Part shown: piece after piece, positions 23,076 through 35,561 of the stretch
Numbering within the stretch: position 1 is the first letter of the stretch
How the letters are laid out: each line of letters starts with the position of its first letter
Source of the DNA: Amphiduros pacificus
Lineage: Eukaryota; Annelida; Polychaeta; Phyllodocida; Hesionidae
Length of the DNA: 64,000 nucleotides
Direction of reading: 5' to 3'
Assembly (NCBI GenBank): GCA_949316495.1
Contig: OX439012.1
Location: 18,900,666 to 18,964,665 of the forward strand
The notes under the pieces: generated by a model
Told to the model about the DNA's origin: nothing
Database searches by the model: none
The model's input: only the letters and a program-made list of their open reading frames with translations
Program-made: the position numbers and the translations under genes

Positions 23076-25205
23076 TAGTTTATTGACCATTGAAATGGAT
23101 TATATACAAAACGACAGGTATTACAAATTCACATATCAGGCAATCTTCTATAATAGAAAGATAAATATGGCACAATTAATGACACTCTGGCAGCCTATTT
23201 TTCAAACATTTTTATTGCAAAGTTAATGAAACTTCCATTGGTTCTCTTAGTCTTGTTTGAGGTGGGTTATAATCTTTCCTGTGACGGGTGTTGTATCTAC
23301 TTTCATTTGGAGGGGGTAACAGATAATGGAGTGGGTGAGATGGGTTCTTGATTTTATGATAGAGCTTTTCACACTGGTTCATTCGCCTTTCTTCTAATGT
23401 TTTCAGGCAGAAATAATCTAGGGCTTCCCAGTAGGTGGATGCTGGTTTTATGATTTTGAGTGCTCTGATTTGAATACGCTCCACATCTTGGCATAATCCA
23501 AGAGTCAGCCCTGGGTGCCAAACCTAACATCCATATTCGAGCACTGATCTAATTTTGGATGTATATACAGCCAGAAGCTGATCTTCACTGAACCCTACTC
23601 TTTTGGCTAAAGTTATACAGTGAAGCCTTTTGCTAGCCTTTTTGGTGATGACTTTTATATGATGATCCCATTTGAGATTTTCAGATATATGTATGCCTAG
23701 GAGTTTTGTTATTGGTTCACTCTTGATATTTTGACTATTGATTGTTAACTGCTGGTTTGCACTGGGGTTTTTGGTGAAATTTATGCCAAGGTGTATGGTC
23801 TTTTTGCATTTAGGTTCATATCACTTTTTGATGTCCAGTGATCTATATAATTCATACTATTCTGAAGGATTCCTGGACCAATCACTGGTTTAGCCTCTGA
23901 TGTTGTTGTATCATCCATAAATTTAACAGTTGGTGTAGGTGGTTCTAAGTCATTGATCATAACTATGAACAGCAAGGGTCCTAGTTTTGTACCCTGTGGT
24001 ACACCACCATTTATAGTAAAAAATTCTGATGTTTCTCTGGAAATTCTAACTCTTTGCTGTCTGTTGTACAGAAATGCTTGTACCCAGTTGATGAGACAGG
24101 TGGGTACACCTAAGGTACTCAATTTGCTGATTATGATGCCATGGTTGAGATGATCAAATGCTTTCTGGTAATCAATCAACACCACATCAACTACAGTTGA
24201 TTGTTGGTCTACTGCCATGTACCATTCATGCAGCAATTTTATGAGAGCCAAGACTGTTGATGTACCTCTTTTACCTCCAAACTGGTTAGGATCAATTTTG
24301 TCTTTCACACATTCATAGATCCAGTTGTATACAAAATGTTCCATGCCTGCTTTAGAAATGGTAGGTGTCAATGAAATGGGTCTTAGGTCTTTCTCTATGG
24401 TCCTGGCTGGGACACACTTGGGAAGTGGGATTATATCTGCCTGTTTCCATAAATCAGGTATGCATGATTCACGAAGAGAGCTGTTTACAATAGCTGACAG
24501 TGGTGCTGCAAATATATGACTAAATTCTCTTAGGATCCAGTTTGGAATACCATCTGGTCCTGGTGCTTTGCGAAGTTTGATTTTATTCAACTGTTTTTCC
24601 ATATCATTCACAGAGATTATGTATTGGTATGCCAATATTATTTGGAGGTGAGATTTTTGGTAGATCTTTGCTGATGGATTGAAAAAATGTGTTAATTTTC
24701 CCAGCCAGTACCTCACGATTGCCTTCACATAGATCATCAGCAAGATTTTGAAGGGCTGTGTTGCTTTTCTTACCAGTACCAGTAACACTCTTGATGTCAT
24801 TCGAGAACTGTCCTGAGTTAGTGTCACTGGCCAAGCCCTGAAAATATTCTTTTTGCAATGACTTTGACATGATCTGTACCTTCTTTTTTAACTCTTTGTG
24901 CTTATCAATATTGCCATATTTCTTAGACAGATGTTTCTGTTTACACAATTTCCTGAAATGATCAGTGACCCATGGCTTGTCATTGGTATTTCTCACCACC
25001 TCAGTCCAGGGGAAGTGGGTATCAATTAATTTGGAAATTGTATCTTGATAGAAGCTGAATTGTTCAATACATGAGGTCATTCTATACATACTCTCCCAAG
25101 TGATTTGATTTAGATCATGGTAAAACATCGCTTTTTCATTCTGACCACATGATCTTATTATGGCCTTGTATGTTTTCCAGTGTTGAAATATGAGCCTCAC
25201 ACAGG
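23076..25205 (-). mobile_element. 5'-truncated CR1-group LINE
   Basis: The minus strand encodes the pre-RT linker (PWVTDHFRKLCKQKHLSKK), reverse transcriptase (LRKAPGPDGIPNWILREF, LRPISLTPTISK, DYQKAFDHLNH, GVPQGTKLGPLLF, then KFMDDTTTSE at the catalytic site) and the C-terminal YNTRHRKDY region (23212-23484). Frames change between the pieces and the region near 23500-23830 lacks an open frame, so it is dead. It ends in (TTA)n. The 5' end at about 25205 abuts the C-terminal part of another LINE (25206-26000), into which it appears to have inserted. Confidence 0.8.
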
Positions 25206-26000
25206 ACTGCTGACTGCAGACATTAGCTGAAGTATTACTCCTAACATCATTAGGGAGGGAATTCAGAGACTGGGAGCAATGGCAGAAAATGCCTTCTCTC
25301 CTCTTTTTAGGCAAGCCATTGGGACTGCAAGGTAAGTACTGTCATTCGACCTCAGATCTCTTACACTTTGCCTAATGTGGAGTAGGTCACGTAGTTAAGG
25401 GGGTGCCTTACCATTTAGCTCCTTGCAGGTAGTAAGGAGTATCTTAAATTTTATCCTCGTATCCACTAGGAGCAATTTAAATCATAAATGATCATAGCTT
25501 TCAGATATATGATCATATTTCCTGATCAGGCCAACCCTTGCTGTAGAGTTCTGCAGTTTCTTAATGTCTGAACCAGGGAAACAAGTGAGGAGAGAGAAAA
25601 GGGTAGAGGGAACAAAGGCACGGGTTAAGGTCTCAGTAATCATGTGGACTAATATGGTAGTGTCCTTTCTTACACATCTTATTAATTTGGACTTCCCATG
25701 TCCTTTTCAGTGTCAAAAGTGATGCCAGGTTCAACTGCTGACTAGGTTTGATATCAGTTTCTCCAATTCTGACAGTGCTGATGTGTCTACATGATGTCTA
25801 CTTGTATGATCCATGGAGACATAGATTTGGGTATCATCTATATAAATACATAAATATGATAATCAAGACCATACCTTGCAATGATATCAGCAAGAGGAGA
25901 CATAGAGATAGTGGAAAGGAGGGGTCTTAGGAAAGATCCATGAGGGACTCCATACTTTATGCACTTTAAGGAGGATCTATGCAATACAGATCTGCCAGTA
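25206..26000 (-). mobile_element. L2/CR1-like LINE fragment
   Basis: Translated leftwards it shows a decayed YIDDTQIY-type catalytic region (about 25850), then a C-terminal domain with KKLQNSTARV, RKYDHISE, FKILL..CKELNGKAPP and LWNSLPNDVRS, the pattern of L2/CR1 LINEs. Several stops and shifts are present. It is the older host of the CR1-group LINE to its left. Confidence 0.65.
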
Positions 26001-26099
26001 ATACCAATTATTATGTGTCAAGAGGTTAGAATTATCGTTCATTTATGATTTAACAGACATTTATGATTTAACAGATGAAAACCCAACTTATAATGATGA

Positions 26100-26800
26100 T
26101 AATAGTAATAAAAATAAGGAGGTGCCTTATCATTTAGTGTCTCACTTAGATTAGGAGTAGATCACATAATTAAGGGGGTGTCTTACCATTTAGTGTCTCT
26201 CACTTTGATTAGGAGTAGATCACATAATTAAGGGGATGCCTTCTCATTTAGTATCTCTCAGGTAGTGAACAGAATAATAAAGTCAATTCTAGCCCACACT
26301 AGGAGCCAATGTAATTCTATCAGCCTTTCTGATATATCAACCATTTAAATCCTTCCAATAGCACATGCTGCAGTATTGCAGCTTCTTAATATCAAATTTT
26401 TGGGAGATCTGCACGAAGACAAAGACAAAGACAAATGCATGAATTAGTATCCAGTTTCTCTTCTAGGCAATGTCTGATGGCTGATAAATTCCTAATGTGG
26501 TTTGTACCTTTTACACATTTTCTTAATCTGAGCCTTCATGTCCAGTTTAGATACCTAAGTCGACCATAGACCCCCTTGGCATGAAATCAGTATCGCTCAT
26601 GCTGACATTACTAATGGCATGGTCAGCAGCAATACCATGTCTGTTCAGATCAGCATCTCTGTTTATAAAATGCTCTAGCCTTATTAGCACATTTTTCCAA
26701 ATCCTGTACACATGTATACTTGGTGTTGGTCAGATAAATGTCACAGTAAGCCTATCCTCTCTTAGAATGTTAGTCATAATAAGCCATAAGTGACCAACAT
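26100..26800 (-). mobile_element. Second L2-like LINE relic with internal tandem copies
   Basis: Leftward translation gives pieces VDLGI.., KKLQYCSM and LNDKAPP / LNGKTPP. A segment of about 62 bp with GTAGATCACATAATTAAGGGG is repeated two to three times between 26110 and 26240. Heavily mutated. Confidence 0.55.
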
Positions 26801-27002
26801 CACTTATGCCTTTGTGCTAGTTTGGTGAAATAATTCTCTCGATTTGTATATTAGAAATAGAAAATATTTCTGCTTCTTCGTGAATAATATTGGGAAAACT
26901 GTCGAAAGGAATTGCTTAATATAAAAATTCACATATGCTTGGTCGGTCCATACTAGATGTAAAAAAAGGTCAAGGATAGATGAAGCATGGACATATTCAA
27001 AA

Positions 27003-27225
27003 TGCCTGTCAACCTGGATTTCTTTTGAGAGGGAGTACAACTATCCTTGCTCTACATCTGTTGTATAAATTCCATATTCTGGTGTGTCGACCTCATCATT
27101 CAGAAATTGAACCCTATTTCTCTATATATGATATTGATTTCCATACTCTGGTGCTGTTTCCCCTGCTCTGCTGCTTCAGTGATCAGCTTGTGTTGATTCA
27201 AGGCCATACAAATGTATAGAAAAGT
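27003..27225 (-). pseudogene. Decayed duplicate of the SLC4 exon at 40089-40328
   Basis: Plus-strand words GAGAGGGAGTACAACT, TTGCTCTACATCTG, ATTCTGGTGTGTC, ATCATTCAGAAATTGAACCC, GATTTCCATACTCTGGTG and TGTTTCCCCTG.TCT follow in the same order as in exon 40089-40328, with roughly three quarters of the bases shared by eye. Both useful frames contain stops and there are small insertions, so it cannot be a working exon. It lies in the intron downstream of exon 27986-28123, in the same orientation as the gene. Either an exon duplication within the gene or the remains of a tandem gene duplication. Confidence 0.75.
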
Positions 27226-27242
27226 GGTGACTCTCATAAGTT

Positions 27243-27530
27243 TTATTGGTTTGTTTGGAGTTTAACACTACTTTCAACATTATATTTGTCATTTCATGAT
27301 GAGACCTACTTGTAGCAGATGTAGTGCTACCTCACAGAATTGTCATGTTGCAGGTCCTTGACGTGAAAACCCGCCTTTTCCATATTTATAAAGACAACAG
27401 GTTTACCCTTTGGCACAGGCCTAGACTAATATGTGAAATTGTATCATGCATTCAATATTGGCATGGCCAGGGATCAAACCCACAACCCATGGATTACCAC
27501 AGAGGAACTGGTGCTAATAAGCTGGCTGAC
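27243..27530 (-). mobile_element. tRNA-derived SINE (family 1)
   Basis: Diverged copy of the family at 48717-49039, tRNA-like head at the right end, tail GTTTGTTTGG near 27250. No clear target duplication. It lies beside the SLC4 pseudo-exon in the intron. Confidence 0.8.
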
Positions 27531-27800
27531 TGTAATAAGTGCACGAAGAACAATATAAGATCTGTAGATGAGGTCCGCAGTGTTAACACCAGGCAAAAAC
27601 AGAACCATTATATCAAATCCACAAAGCTTAAAAATGGACAAAGAGCCTTCAATGTAAGTGTTACATCAATATGGACCAATGTTGACAGCAGCATTCAGAC
27701 AAGATATCAGACAAGATATCAGAAGGTGCTAAATGAAGAAGCCTTTAATGTTAGTCAGCTGAAACTAGATATGCCACAATATCACACAGCATAGTCTTTG
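27531..27800 (+). other. Possible LINE C-terminal relic
   Basis: The plus frame gives VDEVRSVNTRQKQNHYIKS and NGQRAFNVSVTSIW before a stop at 27792-27794, loosely like the C-terminal tail of CR1/L2 reverse transcriptases. ACAAGATATCAG is repeated in tandem at about 27698. Weak. Confidence 0.3.
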
Positions 27801-27985
27801 TAATCATATGCTTTTGGTTGTTTTTATATTGTATGTAGTAGCTTTATATATTGTCTGTTTATATACAATCTTTCTATATAATTGCCCATTGAAAATTACT
27901 TAATGTGAATGTAATTAATTAATGTGAATGGCACCTAAATAAAGGGTCAATATATCATAAATGCCAGATAGAAAAGAACACATAC

Positions 27986-28123
27986 CCTTAATTGCAGATG
28001 ATGTGTGAAGTATTATCTCCTTGTCATGTGGATGCCAATGATCTGCCAGAAGCATTCCAAGAACCTTTTCTTTTAGATCAGATTTTAACTGCCCAGAAAC
28101 AACCATCTGATCCATAATAAGTT
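27986..28123 (-). CDS. SLC4-family anion/bicarbonate transporter, exon 5 (cytoplasmic domain)
   Basis: Read leftwards, TTAATTTCAG precedes 28123 and GTATGTG follows 27986. The 138 bp carry two bases completing a split Glu codon, 45 codons and one base over. The product includes LIMDQMVVSGQLKSDLKEKV and LLADHWHPHDKE. It corresponds to the segment after the ...LLD... strand in the band 3 cytoplasmic domain, where anion exchangers have a QMV(I)S.Q(I)K....NVL..LL.KH.HP.DEK pattern; the HP.D-K match favours the AE (SLC4A1-3) branch. This domain anchors SLC4 carriers and regulates them at the plasma membrane. Phase agrees with 38342-38502 upstream. Confidence 0.88.
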
Positions 28124-28845
28124 CTGAAATTAATTGTATGCTCTGAAGTATAATGCCTTTTCCTATAGAAACAGTTTTTAGATAAATTCAACAGGAATTT
28201 GTGACAACAACAAACACATGGAAAGAAACATGTTCCACAATTAATCTGCTGGAATCTTTACAAATGAACAATTCACTGACATTGACTCATTTCATTTTCT
28301 TCAAAAAGATTTATATAGGACAGTCTTCACATTAATATTATCAGATAAATCATTCATATCATTATAACCTTGAATGACTTCAACACATGGTCTACAATAC
28401 AATAGCAAGCTATGTAAAAAACATACATGTGCAAGTCATATAAGGTATTGGAAAAGGAAATGCACTTCATCTTCAATATGAATCGAAATACAGACATTCT
28501 CTTATCTCTTAATAATTTCTGGACCATTCCATTTACCAACATCTAAAGCCACCAGGAGAATTCCACATCTTGTTTAGAGAGACCTGTGCTCAATGCCCAT
28601 TAACCCTTAACATGTGGCTATATTGCTAGCTTTCTACCGTTTTGGCCTTTCTCTTCAGACATAGCTGCAACAGGAGCATATCTATGTAGTCCTACACAAA
28701 TGGGATTATGTTGAACATATTCATGATATTAAAATCTTTAGGTCCACATATTTCACTACAGAATAGGATTATTGGGGACATTCCTTTCATTTAATAAGTT
28801 TTATACACAAAACCTCAATGCCTTGTGTTGAACATGATTGTTATA
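28124..28845. other. Intron sequence without recognised features
   Basis: AT-rich intron of the SLC4 gene. No element, RNA gene or convincing ORF was found. Confidence 0.5.
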
Positions 28846-30972
28846 ATGAATGAATGAATGGTTGCTTAGAGGCACATCAACCACTAAGGTTATTCAGTGC
28901 CTAAAAATGGTAAAAACAAACGTTTTGACTAGATGTATGATTTATAAAATCAATATGATATATAAATAATCTTACCAAAGCAAATTATCAACAAAATCGT
29001 TTCAATATATTAGTTGCAGACAAAATAAATTTGTATGAATAAATTCAATTTAAAAGACTTTAAATACCATTTGATGTTTCATGGTCCTTGATAAATAGGT
29101 CAACGACCTAAGTAAACAAAAGCTCCACACTTAAAATTGGTAATAAAGTCCTATTTGGTTTAAAAACAATACTATCACAGAAGTATCTACAGTATCAAAT
29201 AACGAATGTAAATCCTGCACATTAAAATATTGAGTCCTAATTATATAAAAAAAATACATTCAATTATAATATGATTGATAGTCAAAGCTCTTTGACATCC
29301 AATGCACTGAGGCAGTCCAATTCTTATACGTGTTAAAACAGACTCTTCTCTTCAGTTAGTTCTACAAGCACGTTTTGGTTTTACCTAGACTAGCCTTAAT
29401 TTCATGTAGTTAATTAAAAATAGTTTTGTTCTATCGCAATTGCCATTTAGAACAGTAAAATAATTCTTAAAAGGAATAGGCATATTTATTGGGCACTTAT
29501 CCAATGCTGCTTTGGCAGCTTGGTCAGCAGCCTCATTTCCAGGGATTCCAATATGACTGGGAATCCAATAAAAAAACGAATCTCTTTATTTGCCTCAGTA
29601 CAGAGTTTGTGATGTCATTCAAGGATATTGGAAATAAAATAATTTTACCAATCCTTTGCTTTCAATGCTTGTAAACAGGACAATGAATCAGAAAATATTT
29701 AAAAATTTTGATGTGGAGAAGTCTCCACATGATCTAAAGCTAGGTATAAAGCTTGAAGTTCCGCAGAATAAATAGACGATTCATTTGGCAGATGTTCTGA
29801 ATAAATATGATTGCCTTTAACAGTAGCTGCAGCAGCCTTGTCATCATCAAATGATCTATCAGTGTATATACAATGATATCCAGTGTAGATAGATTTTATT
29901 TCTTTATATCTATTTATATGAAGGGATGGATCAGTTGAGTATTTCTTTAATTCTGACATGGCTAAATTAATATTTAAAGTTGCATAGGTCCATGGAGGTG
30001 TTTCTGGATATTGAAATTTAGTTTATTGAAATTTTGATTTTGATTTATATTTAAAGATTGCAAAAATTTTTTGATGTGAATGCCAAAAGTCGGTATTGTA
30101 TTTGGTTTAATTTAAAAAAGATGAACATAATTTGGATTGAATATAATATCATGTGCAGGATTTTTTGGACAAGCAGCAATTTTTGCAGCATACTGAAGGG
30201 CAAGCTTTTCTCTTCTTAAATCAAGAGGCAGTTCATCTGGCTCAACTGCCAAGGTATCCTGATCAAATGCATCAGAAAGTGATGAACCAACTCGGACCCT
30301 GAATTGTCTATTTGAAAAAAAAAATTGAATAAAAAGGGGTAAATGACCCCTTAATCCCATATCATATCAATCGCTCATTATCCCAAATTTCCAAGTGGTA
30401 TCATACACTTTCTCTAAATCAAAGAAAATACTAACAACATGCTCACCTTTTATAAAACCCTCTCTTATAAATATCCCTAAACGTACCAGATGGTCAATGG
30501 TACTTTGAGTTTTTCCAAAGCCACTCTGTGCAAAAGAAATATAAGCTGCAGTTTCTAAAAACCAAACTAAATGCTCGCTAATCATTCGTTCATCATTGAT
30601 TTACAAGTACAACTTGTTAAAGCAATGGGACGATAATTATTTGAATCTGATGAGTCTTTGCCAGGTTTGGGAATGATAGTAGCTTCCCTCCATGAAGGAG
30701 GAAAATCACCACTTTCCCAAATGTTATTAAAAATATCTAAAAGATGCCCAAGTGATTGGTCAGGGAGGTGTTTAAGGATTTGGTAGTGAATTTGATCAGG
30801 CCCAGGAGCAGTATCATGAAATCTATCCAAAGCAAGTTTCAAATATTCTATTGTTAATGGTTTATTACATTCCTCCAAGTTATTAGATATGAAATTTAGA
30901 TGGTTTCTTCCTTTCTATTTTTTATTTGTTGGAATTTTGAGTACAATTATCAGATGAGGAATTCTTGGAAAT

Positions 30973-31896
30973 GGTTTGACCTATTGTGTTACCTATTTCG
31001 GTGGGATTTGTAATTAGTTGGCCATTATAATTTAGATGTTTGATCCTTGCTCCACCTCCTTTCCCAGTAATTTTACGCACCATATCCTAGCATTTTTTAA
31101 TTGGTGAACGTGTATTGAATTTAGAAACATAGTCAATCCAACTTTTTCTTATGCTTATTTTAATAATATAACAGGATTTAGCTCTTTTTATATGAAATTG
31201 GTGCAAATTATATTGAGTTGGCTGTCGATTAAATTTTTTTAAAGCTTTTTTTCACTCCTTGACAGCTTTTTTGCACTCATCATTAAACCAGGGCTTTTCT
31301 TTAATTTCAGAATTTGGCTTTGATTTGGGAATACACCCATCAGCAATATCATTCTATGTGTCTGTAATATTCGAAGAGGATCATCTATATTGTTAAAATT
31401 TCTGGAGAAATAGGTAACACAAATGGTTTGACCTATTGTGTTACCTATTTCGGTGGGATTTGTAATTAGTTGGCCATTATAATTTAGATGTTTGATCCTT
31501 GCTCCACCTCCTTTCCCAGTAATTTTACGCACCATATCCTAGCATTTTTTAATTGGTGAACGTGTATTGAATTTAGAAACATAGTCAATCCAACTTTTTC
31601 TTATGCTTATTTTAATAATATTACAGGATTTAGCTCTTTTTATATGAAATTGGTGCAAATTATATTGAGTTGGCTGTCGATTAAATTTTTTTAATGCTTT
31701 TTTTCACTCCTTGACAGCTTTTTTGCACTCATCATTAAACCAGGGCTTTTCTTTAATTTCAGAATTTGGCTTTGATTTGGGAATACACCCATCAGCAATA
31801 TCATTCTATGTGTCTGTAATATTCGAAGAGGATCATCTATATTGTTAAAATTTCTGGAGTTATTTTATTAAAACAGGATTTTGCCCAATCAACTTT
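30973..31896. repeat. 462-bp tandem duplication inside LINE copy 2
   Basis: The block beginning GGTTTGACCTATTGTGTTAC at 30973 begins again at 31435 and runs in near-identical form through ..TTAAAATTTCTGGAG. Both halves share the same private changes relative to copy 1, so duplication happened after insertion and fairly recently. Confidence 0.85.
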
Positions 31897-32189
31897 ATGA
31901 AATTTCCACTTGGGGATTCATTCGTCTGGTGGAGGAAAATGATTGTTTAAAATAATGGGATAATGATCACTAACCCCATTGATCTTCCTCTTCTTCCAAG
32001 GAATAGTCTAAAAATAAATTTGGAGTGCACATGGAGAGATCTATTGATGTTAAAGAGCCTGCAGCAGGATGTAAATAAGTTGGAGAATCGTTATTCCAAA
32101 GGCACAAACTATTGTTATTTAAAAAATATTCTATTATATGTCCTTTGGCATCAGTATTATTTCTGCCACCCCAAAGATAGTTGTGAGCA

Positions 32190-32605
32190 TTTGCCACACA
32201 AAATGGTGATATTACATGTGTTATTGGTAGCAGGCTATGCAATTGATCACGGTATTTCAATATATGACTATTATGTACAAATATGCCTAATCAAGTGATT
32301 ACTACAGGTGTGTGTTGACCAATACTGGGTGTTCTAGATATTGGCAGAATGTCTATTGTTATGCATGCAAGGGTGAACAGGCAAGCCCACATGAGAAATG
32401 CTGGTATCTTGAGTGAGAACCATTTAAGTGTGTCACATAGTATGAGGGTTTTATATTGTAAAGTCAGAATGAACCCAGCCTTTGGGCAGGATAGACATGC
32501 TGGAGAGATAGCATGGTTTATACTGGCAAATGTAAACGTTGAAGACAGCCAGGTGAAAACTATTGTGGGAACATACCCTACATACATGTGAAACTATTGT
32601 GGGAC
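32190..32605. other. Foreign segment replacing part of LINE copy 2
   Basis: Alignment to copy 1 is lost after GTTGTGAGCATT and regained at CAGTTCTGGCCTGCTTGCC (about 32608). About 340 bp of endonuclease sequence is replaced by about 415 bp of unrecognised DNA, in which TGTGAAACTATTGTGGGA-like words occur twice near 32555-32600. No transposon ends were identified. Confidence 0.55.
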
Positions 32606-33859
32606 TCCAGTTCTGGCCTGCTTGCCTCAAATCCTCTACGATTCCATTGTATGATATTGCAGATAGATTAAGAATAATGAGAAAAGATATATTATTTAGC
32701 ATAATCACTAGTTAAGTTTAACTAGTTTTGAGTGCACAGGATAACATTTCATATCCGGAGGATCACCTGTGTCCATTCTTTCTATGGATTTAGTTCTATT
32801 AATTTTACTTTTAACTTGATCTTTGATTTCCTTTTTGTATGATTTATATCTATTGATGTTGATACTTGTATTACTGGATGATGTGGAGGGAGTTTGTGAA
32901 GAGGGTTCAGTGGATGTTGCTGTTGGTTGAGTTATTACTGGGATAGTGGATGTTGTAGTCTGAGTAGACGTTGCTGAAGATTTAGAGGTTTTTGTAAAAA
33001 AGGAATAATTTTTGTCATTGATTGGCCATGTGATTTTGGTTTGAATTGCTATTGATTTTCTTTCTTTAGTTTTTACAGTGCTACTAGCATAGGATGTTTT
33101 GGTATTGTTCAAACTTTCTACACGTTTACATTCCAATGGAAAAGATATGTTTTCAGTGTGGCGTATCCGCTGAATTTCCTTTTCTTTTAAAAAGGAAGGA
33201 CAATTCCGTGAATACGATGGGTTATTGCTTTGGCAATTCACACATTTCATGATTTCCGAAGAACATTCCTCTCCACTATGCTGCACAGTACATTTTGGGC
33301 ATGTTACACTACTTTTACATCGATCAGATCCATATCCATACCTCAGACACTTGAAGCAGCGCATATGATTTGGAATAAAAACATCAACTCAGACATTTAA
33401 ATATCCAACTTTATTAGATGTTGGAAGCTGCGCTACTTCAAATGTCATAATGAATGTATTCATTGGAACTTTGGCTCCATCCTTCTTAATAAAAATTTGT
33501 TTGCAATGGACTGTGATTGATTGATATAATCAAAATCTTTAAATCCACTACAATAATTCAGTATTAGAGAAACTCCTTTATTAAATAATTATGTTAGGTT
33601 TTAAACACTAATCCTTTTTGTAGAATTGTACATATTTATCTGTTTCCATAATCTCATAAAACATTGGCTGAAACATTTTAACTCAAAATTCATTTAGAGA
33701 AATTCCATGAAATTTATGATGAGTGACATTCTCCAGATTGAGCTTCCCTGAATGAAATACAGGGAACTGATTCTGTAAACCTGTTTCATTGACCAGAACT
33801 ATAAATCAGCATACAAGAATATACTCGTTTTTGCCTGATACACTAACCAATAGTATTAA

Positions 33860-34130
33860 TATCAACAACAAATTAAAGTCATTGACAAAAATTCTAAAAA
33901 GTATGAGTGATAAGGTGCCACCTTGCTTACACCACTTTCAGTTTTAAACCATTTGGTTAACAAATGATGAACATTTATACTACAATATGCATATATGTAA
34001 ATATTCTTAATACACCTGAACAATTTATATGAAAACAGATATCTGACAACTGAGTCAAAAGATTTTTCAACATCCAGGTATGCAACATAGGTACTCTTAA
34101 TTTGTTGTTTCTTATAACTCAATATAGTAA
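33860..34130 (-). mobile_element. Reverse transcriptase relic of another LINE
   Basis: The minus frame reads STYVAYLDVEKSFDSVVR, then HLLTKWFKTESGVS, matching the catalytic A box and the region before the GVRQG motif of RTE-like or CR1-like reverse transcriptases. Short and broken; clade unsure. Confidence 0.55.
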
Positions 34131-34137
34131 TTGACTT

Positions 34138-34360
34138 GGGTTTTTGGTGCTTTTTCCATCACTTTCAACATTATTTCAGTCATTTCCTCACTGAATTGTC
34201 ATTTTGCAGGTCCTTGACATGACAACCCACCCAGCAACAGATTAACAAGGACAATGGCCTCAGCTCATTGTATCATAAAATTTTATCTTGGCACAGCCAG
34301 GGATCGAACCCATGATCTCTTGATCACCACAGAGGAACTGACCAACTGCGCCAATGGTGC
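34138..34360 (-). mobile_element. tRNA-derived SINE (family 1), partly deleted
   Basis: Contains the family body (CTGAATTGTCATTTTGCAGG, CATGACAACCCACCCAG) and the tRNA-like head read leftwards from about 34355 with GGTTCGATCCC. Internal deletions relative to 48717-49039. Confidence 0.75.
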
Positions 34361-34369
34361 CACTAGCCA

Positions 34370-35560
34370 AGGCTATAGTAGTTGATGGAAAGACAAAACA
34401 TATTTTGCTGATAAGCATACATATTGTATTCATCCCAAAATAGTGCACTATTGAATAAGGCATCTTTAATAACATTATGATTTTCCATTTGACAATTTTC
34501 TTGTGCAATACATTATATAGAAATTATCATCAACATCTGCCCAATAATGGCCCTTATGGAAGGCTTCATATTCATTTTGTGGCAATATTTCACATTTTAG
34601 TTCAAGAACAATTTTAGTTCAGAAACAAAGCCAACCATATCCATTCCCAGTTGTAATCAGTCAAATGCAATCATGTAGAAATCTTTATAATATTGTTATT
34701 TACCTATACATAGCCAATAATATGAGGTAAACAATTTCCAGTACTTCAATGTTCTATTTGTGATTATCTAATGATGTTAGATAGAGATGTCTTAATACCC
34801 AGCCCCTTAGACATTAAAAACAAGTAATTGATAAATATGAAGTTGTAGACTTGATACATAGATGTGCGCATGTGTTGAGGTGGTCGATTCTGTTTTTATG
34901 GAGGACTAAAGATCCTTGATAAAACCAACTAATTGTTTACTAATCGGAAGACATTGGTACAGAAATCGCCTTGTATACATGTCAGATTTGCAATATTCTT
35001 TTCAAAATTTCACTGAGATGTATGTTGTAGCACTTTATATTAATGAAAGTCCTAAAAAATTTAAAGTTGTATGTAGCACCATCTTGTAACCGTTCATTTT
35101 GCCAGGAAAATATTTTATGGCTAGCTTATTTGTTCACCCTTCAACCTTCATACAACATTTGGTGACCTTGGCATCAACCTCTGCTAGTATTATCCACTTG
35201 TGTCACATATTTGCTGATTCTGTTTGAAGACAGTATTGCAAATATTACATGTTGACAACCTCATCTATTTAATTTGAAAAAAATCTGGTTAATGAACTGT
35301 GAAAAGTGAATAAGTGACAAACTTCACACACACATCCAAAACAATGACACCAGTTGACTGAGTTATACTTGCACATGTATTTGTTATTGTAGTCACTTTG
35401 TAGCCAAAACAAGGACACTGATTGGCTGTGTTGTTACATGTGACAAAATCTTTTACTTGGTGTCGATTGGCTTCTAAAAGAAGCTTGTTTTGGGTGTGAC
35501 CTCTCAGTATCACTGAGTATGGTCAATTATTACAGAGCTAGGTATAAATCCTGGCTCTGC
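34370..35560. other. Intron sequence without recognised features
   Basis: AT-rich SLC4 intron. Short ORFs only, none convincing; no repeats with recognisable ends were seen. Confidence 0.5.
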
Positions 35561-35561
35561 T

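Larger units (their letters stand above)
28846..33510 (-). mobile_element. I/Nimb-like LINE, copy 2, 5'-truncated and decayed
   Basis: Same family as 16978-22766: identical 3' end (GTGCCTCTAAGCAACC then (ATTC)n at 28846-28870), RNase H pieces (29699-29959), reverse transcriptase pieces (30367-30585, 30582-30878), endonuclease part (31970-32260) and ORF1 with knuckles CFKCLRYGYGSDRC and CVNCQSNNPSYSRNC (32708-33364). It stops within ORF1 at about 33510, so it is 5'-truncated. Many shifts and stops, a deletion joining reverse transcriptase to the C-terminal part near 30260, an internal tandem duplication, and foreign DNA in the endonuclease region show it is long dead. It sits in sense in the SLC4 intron. 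Confidence 0.88.
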
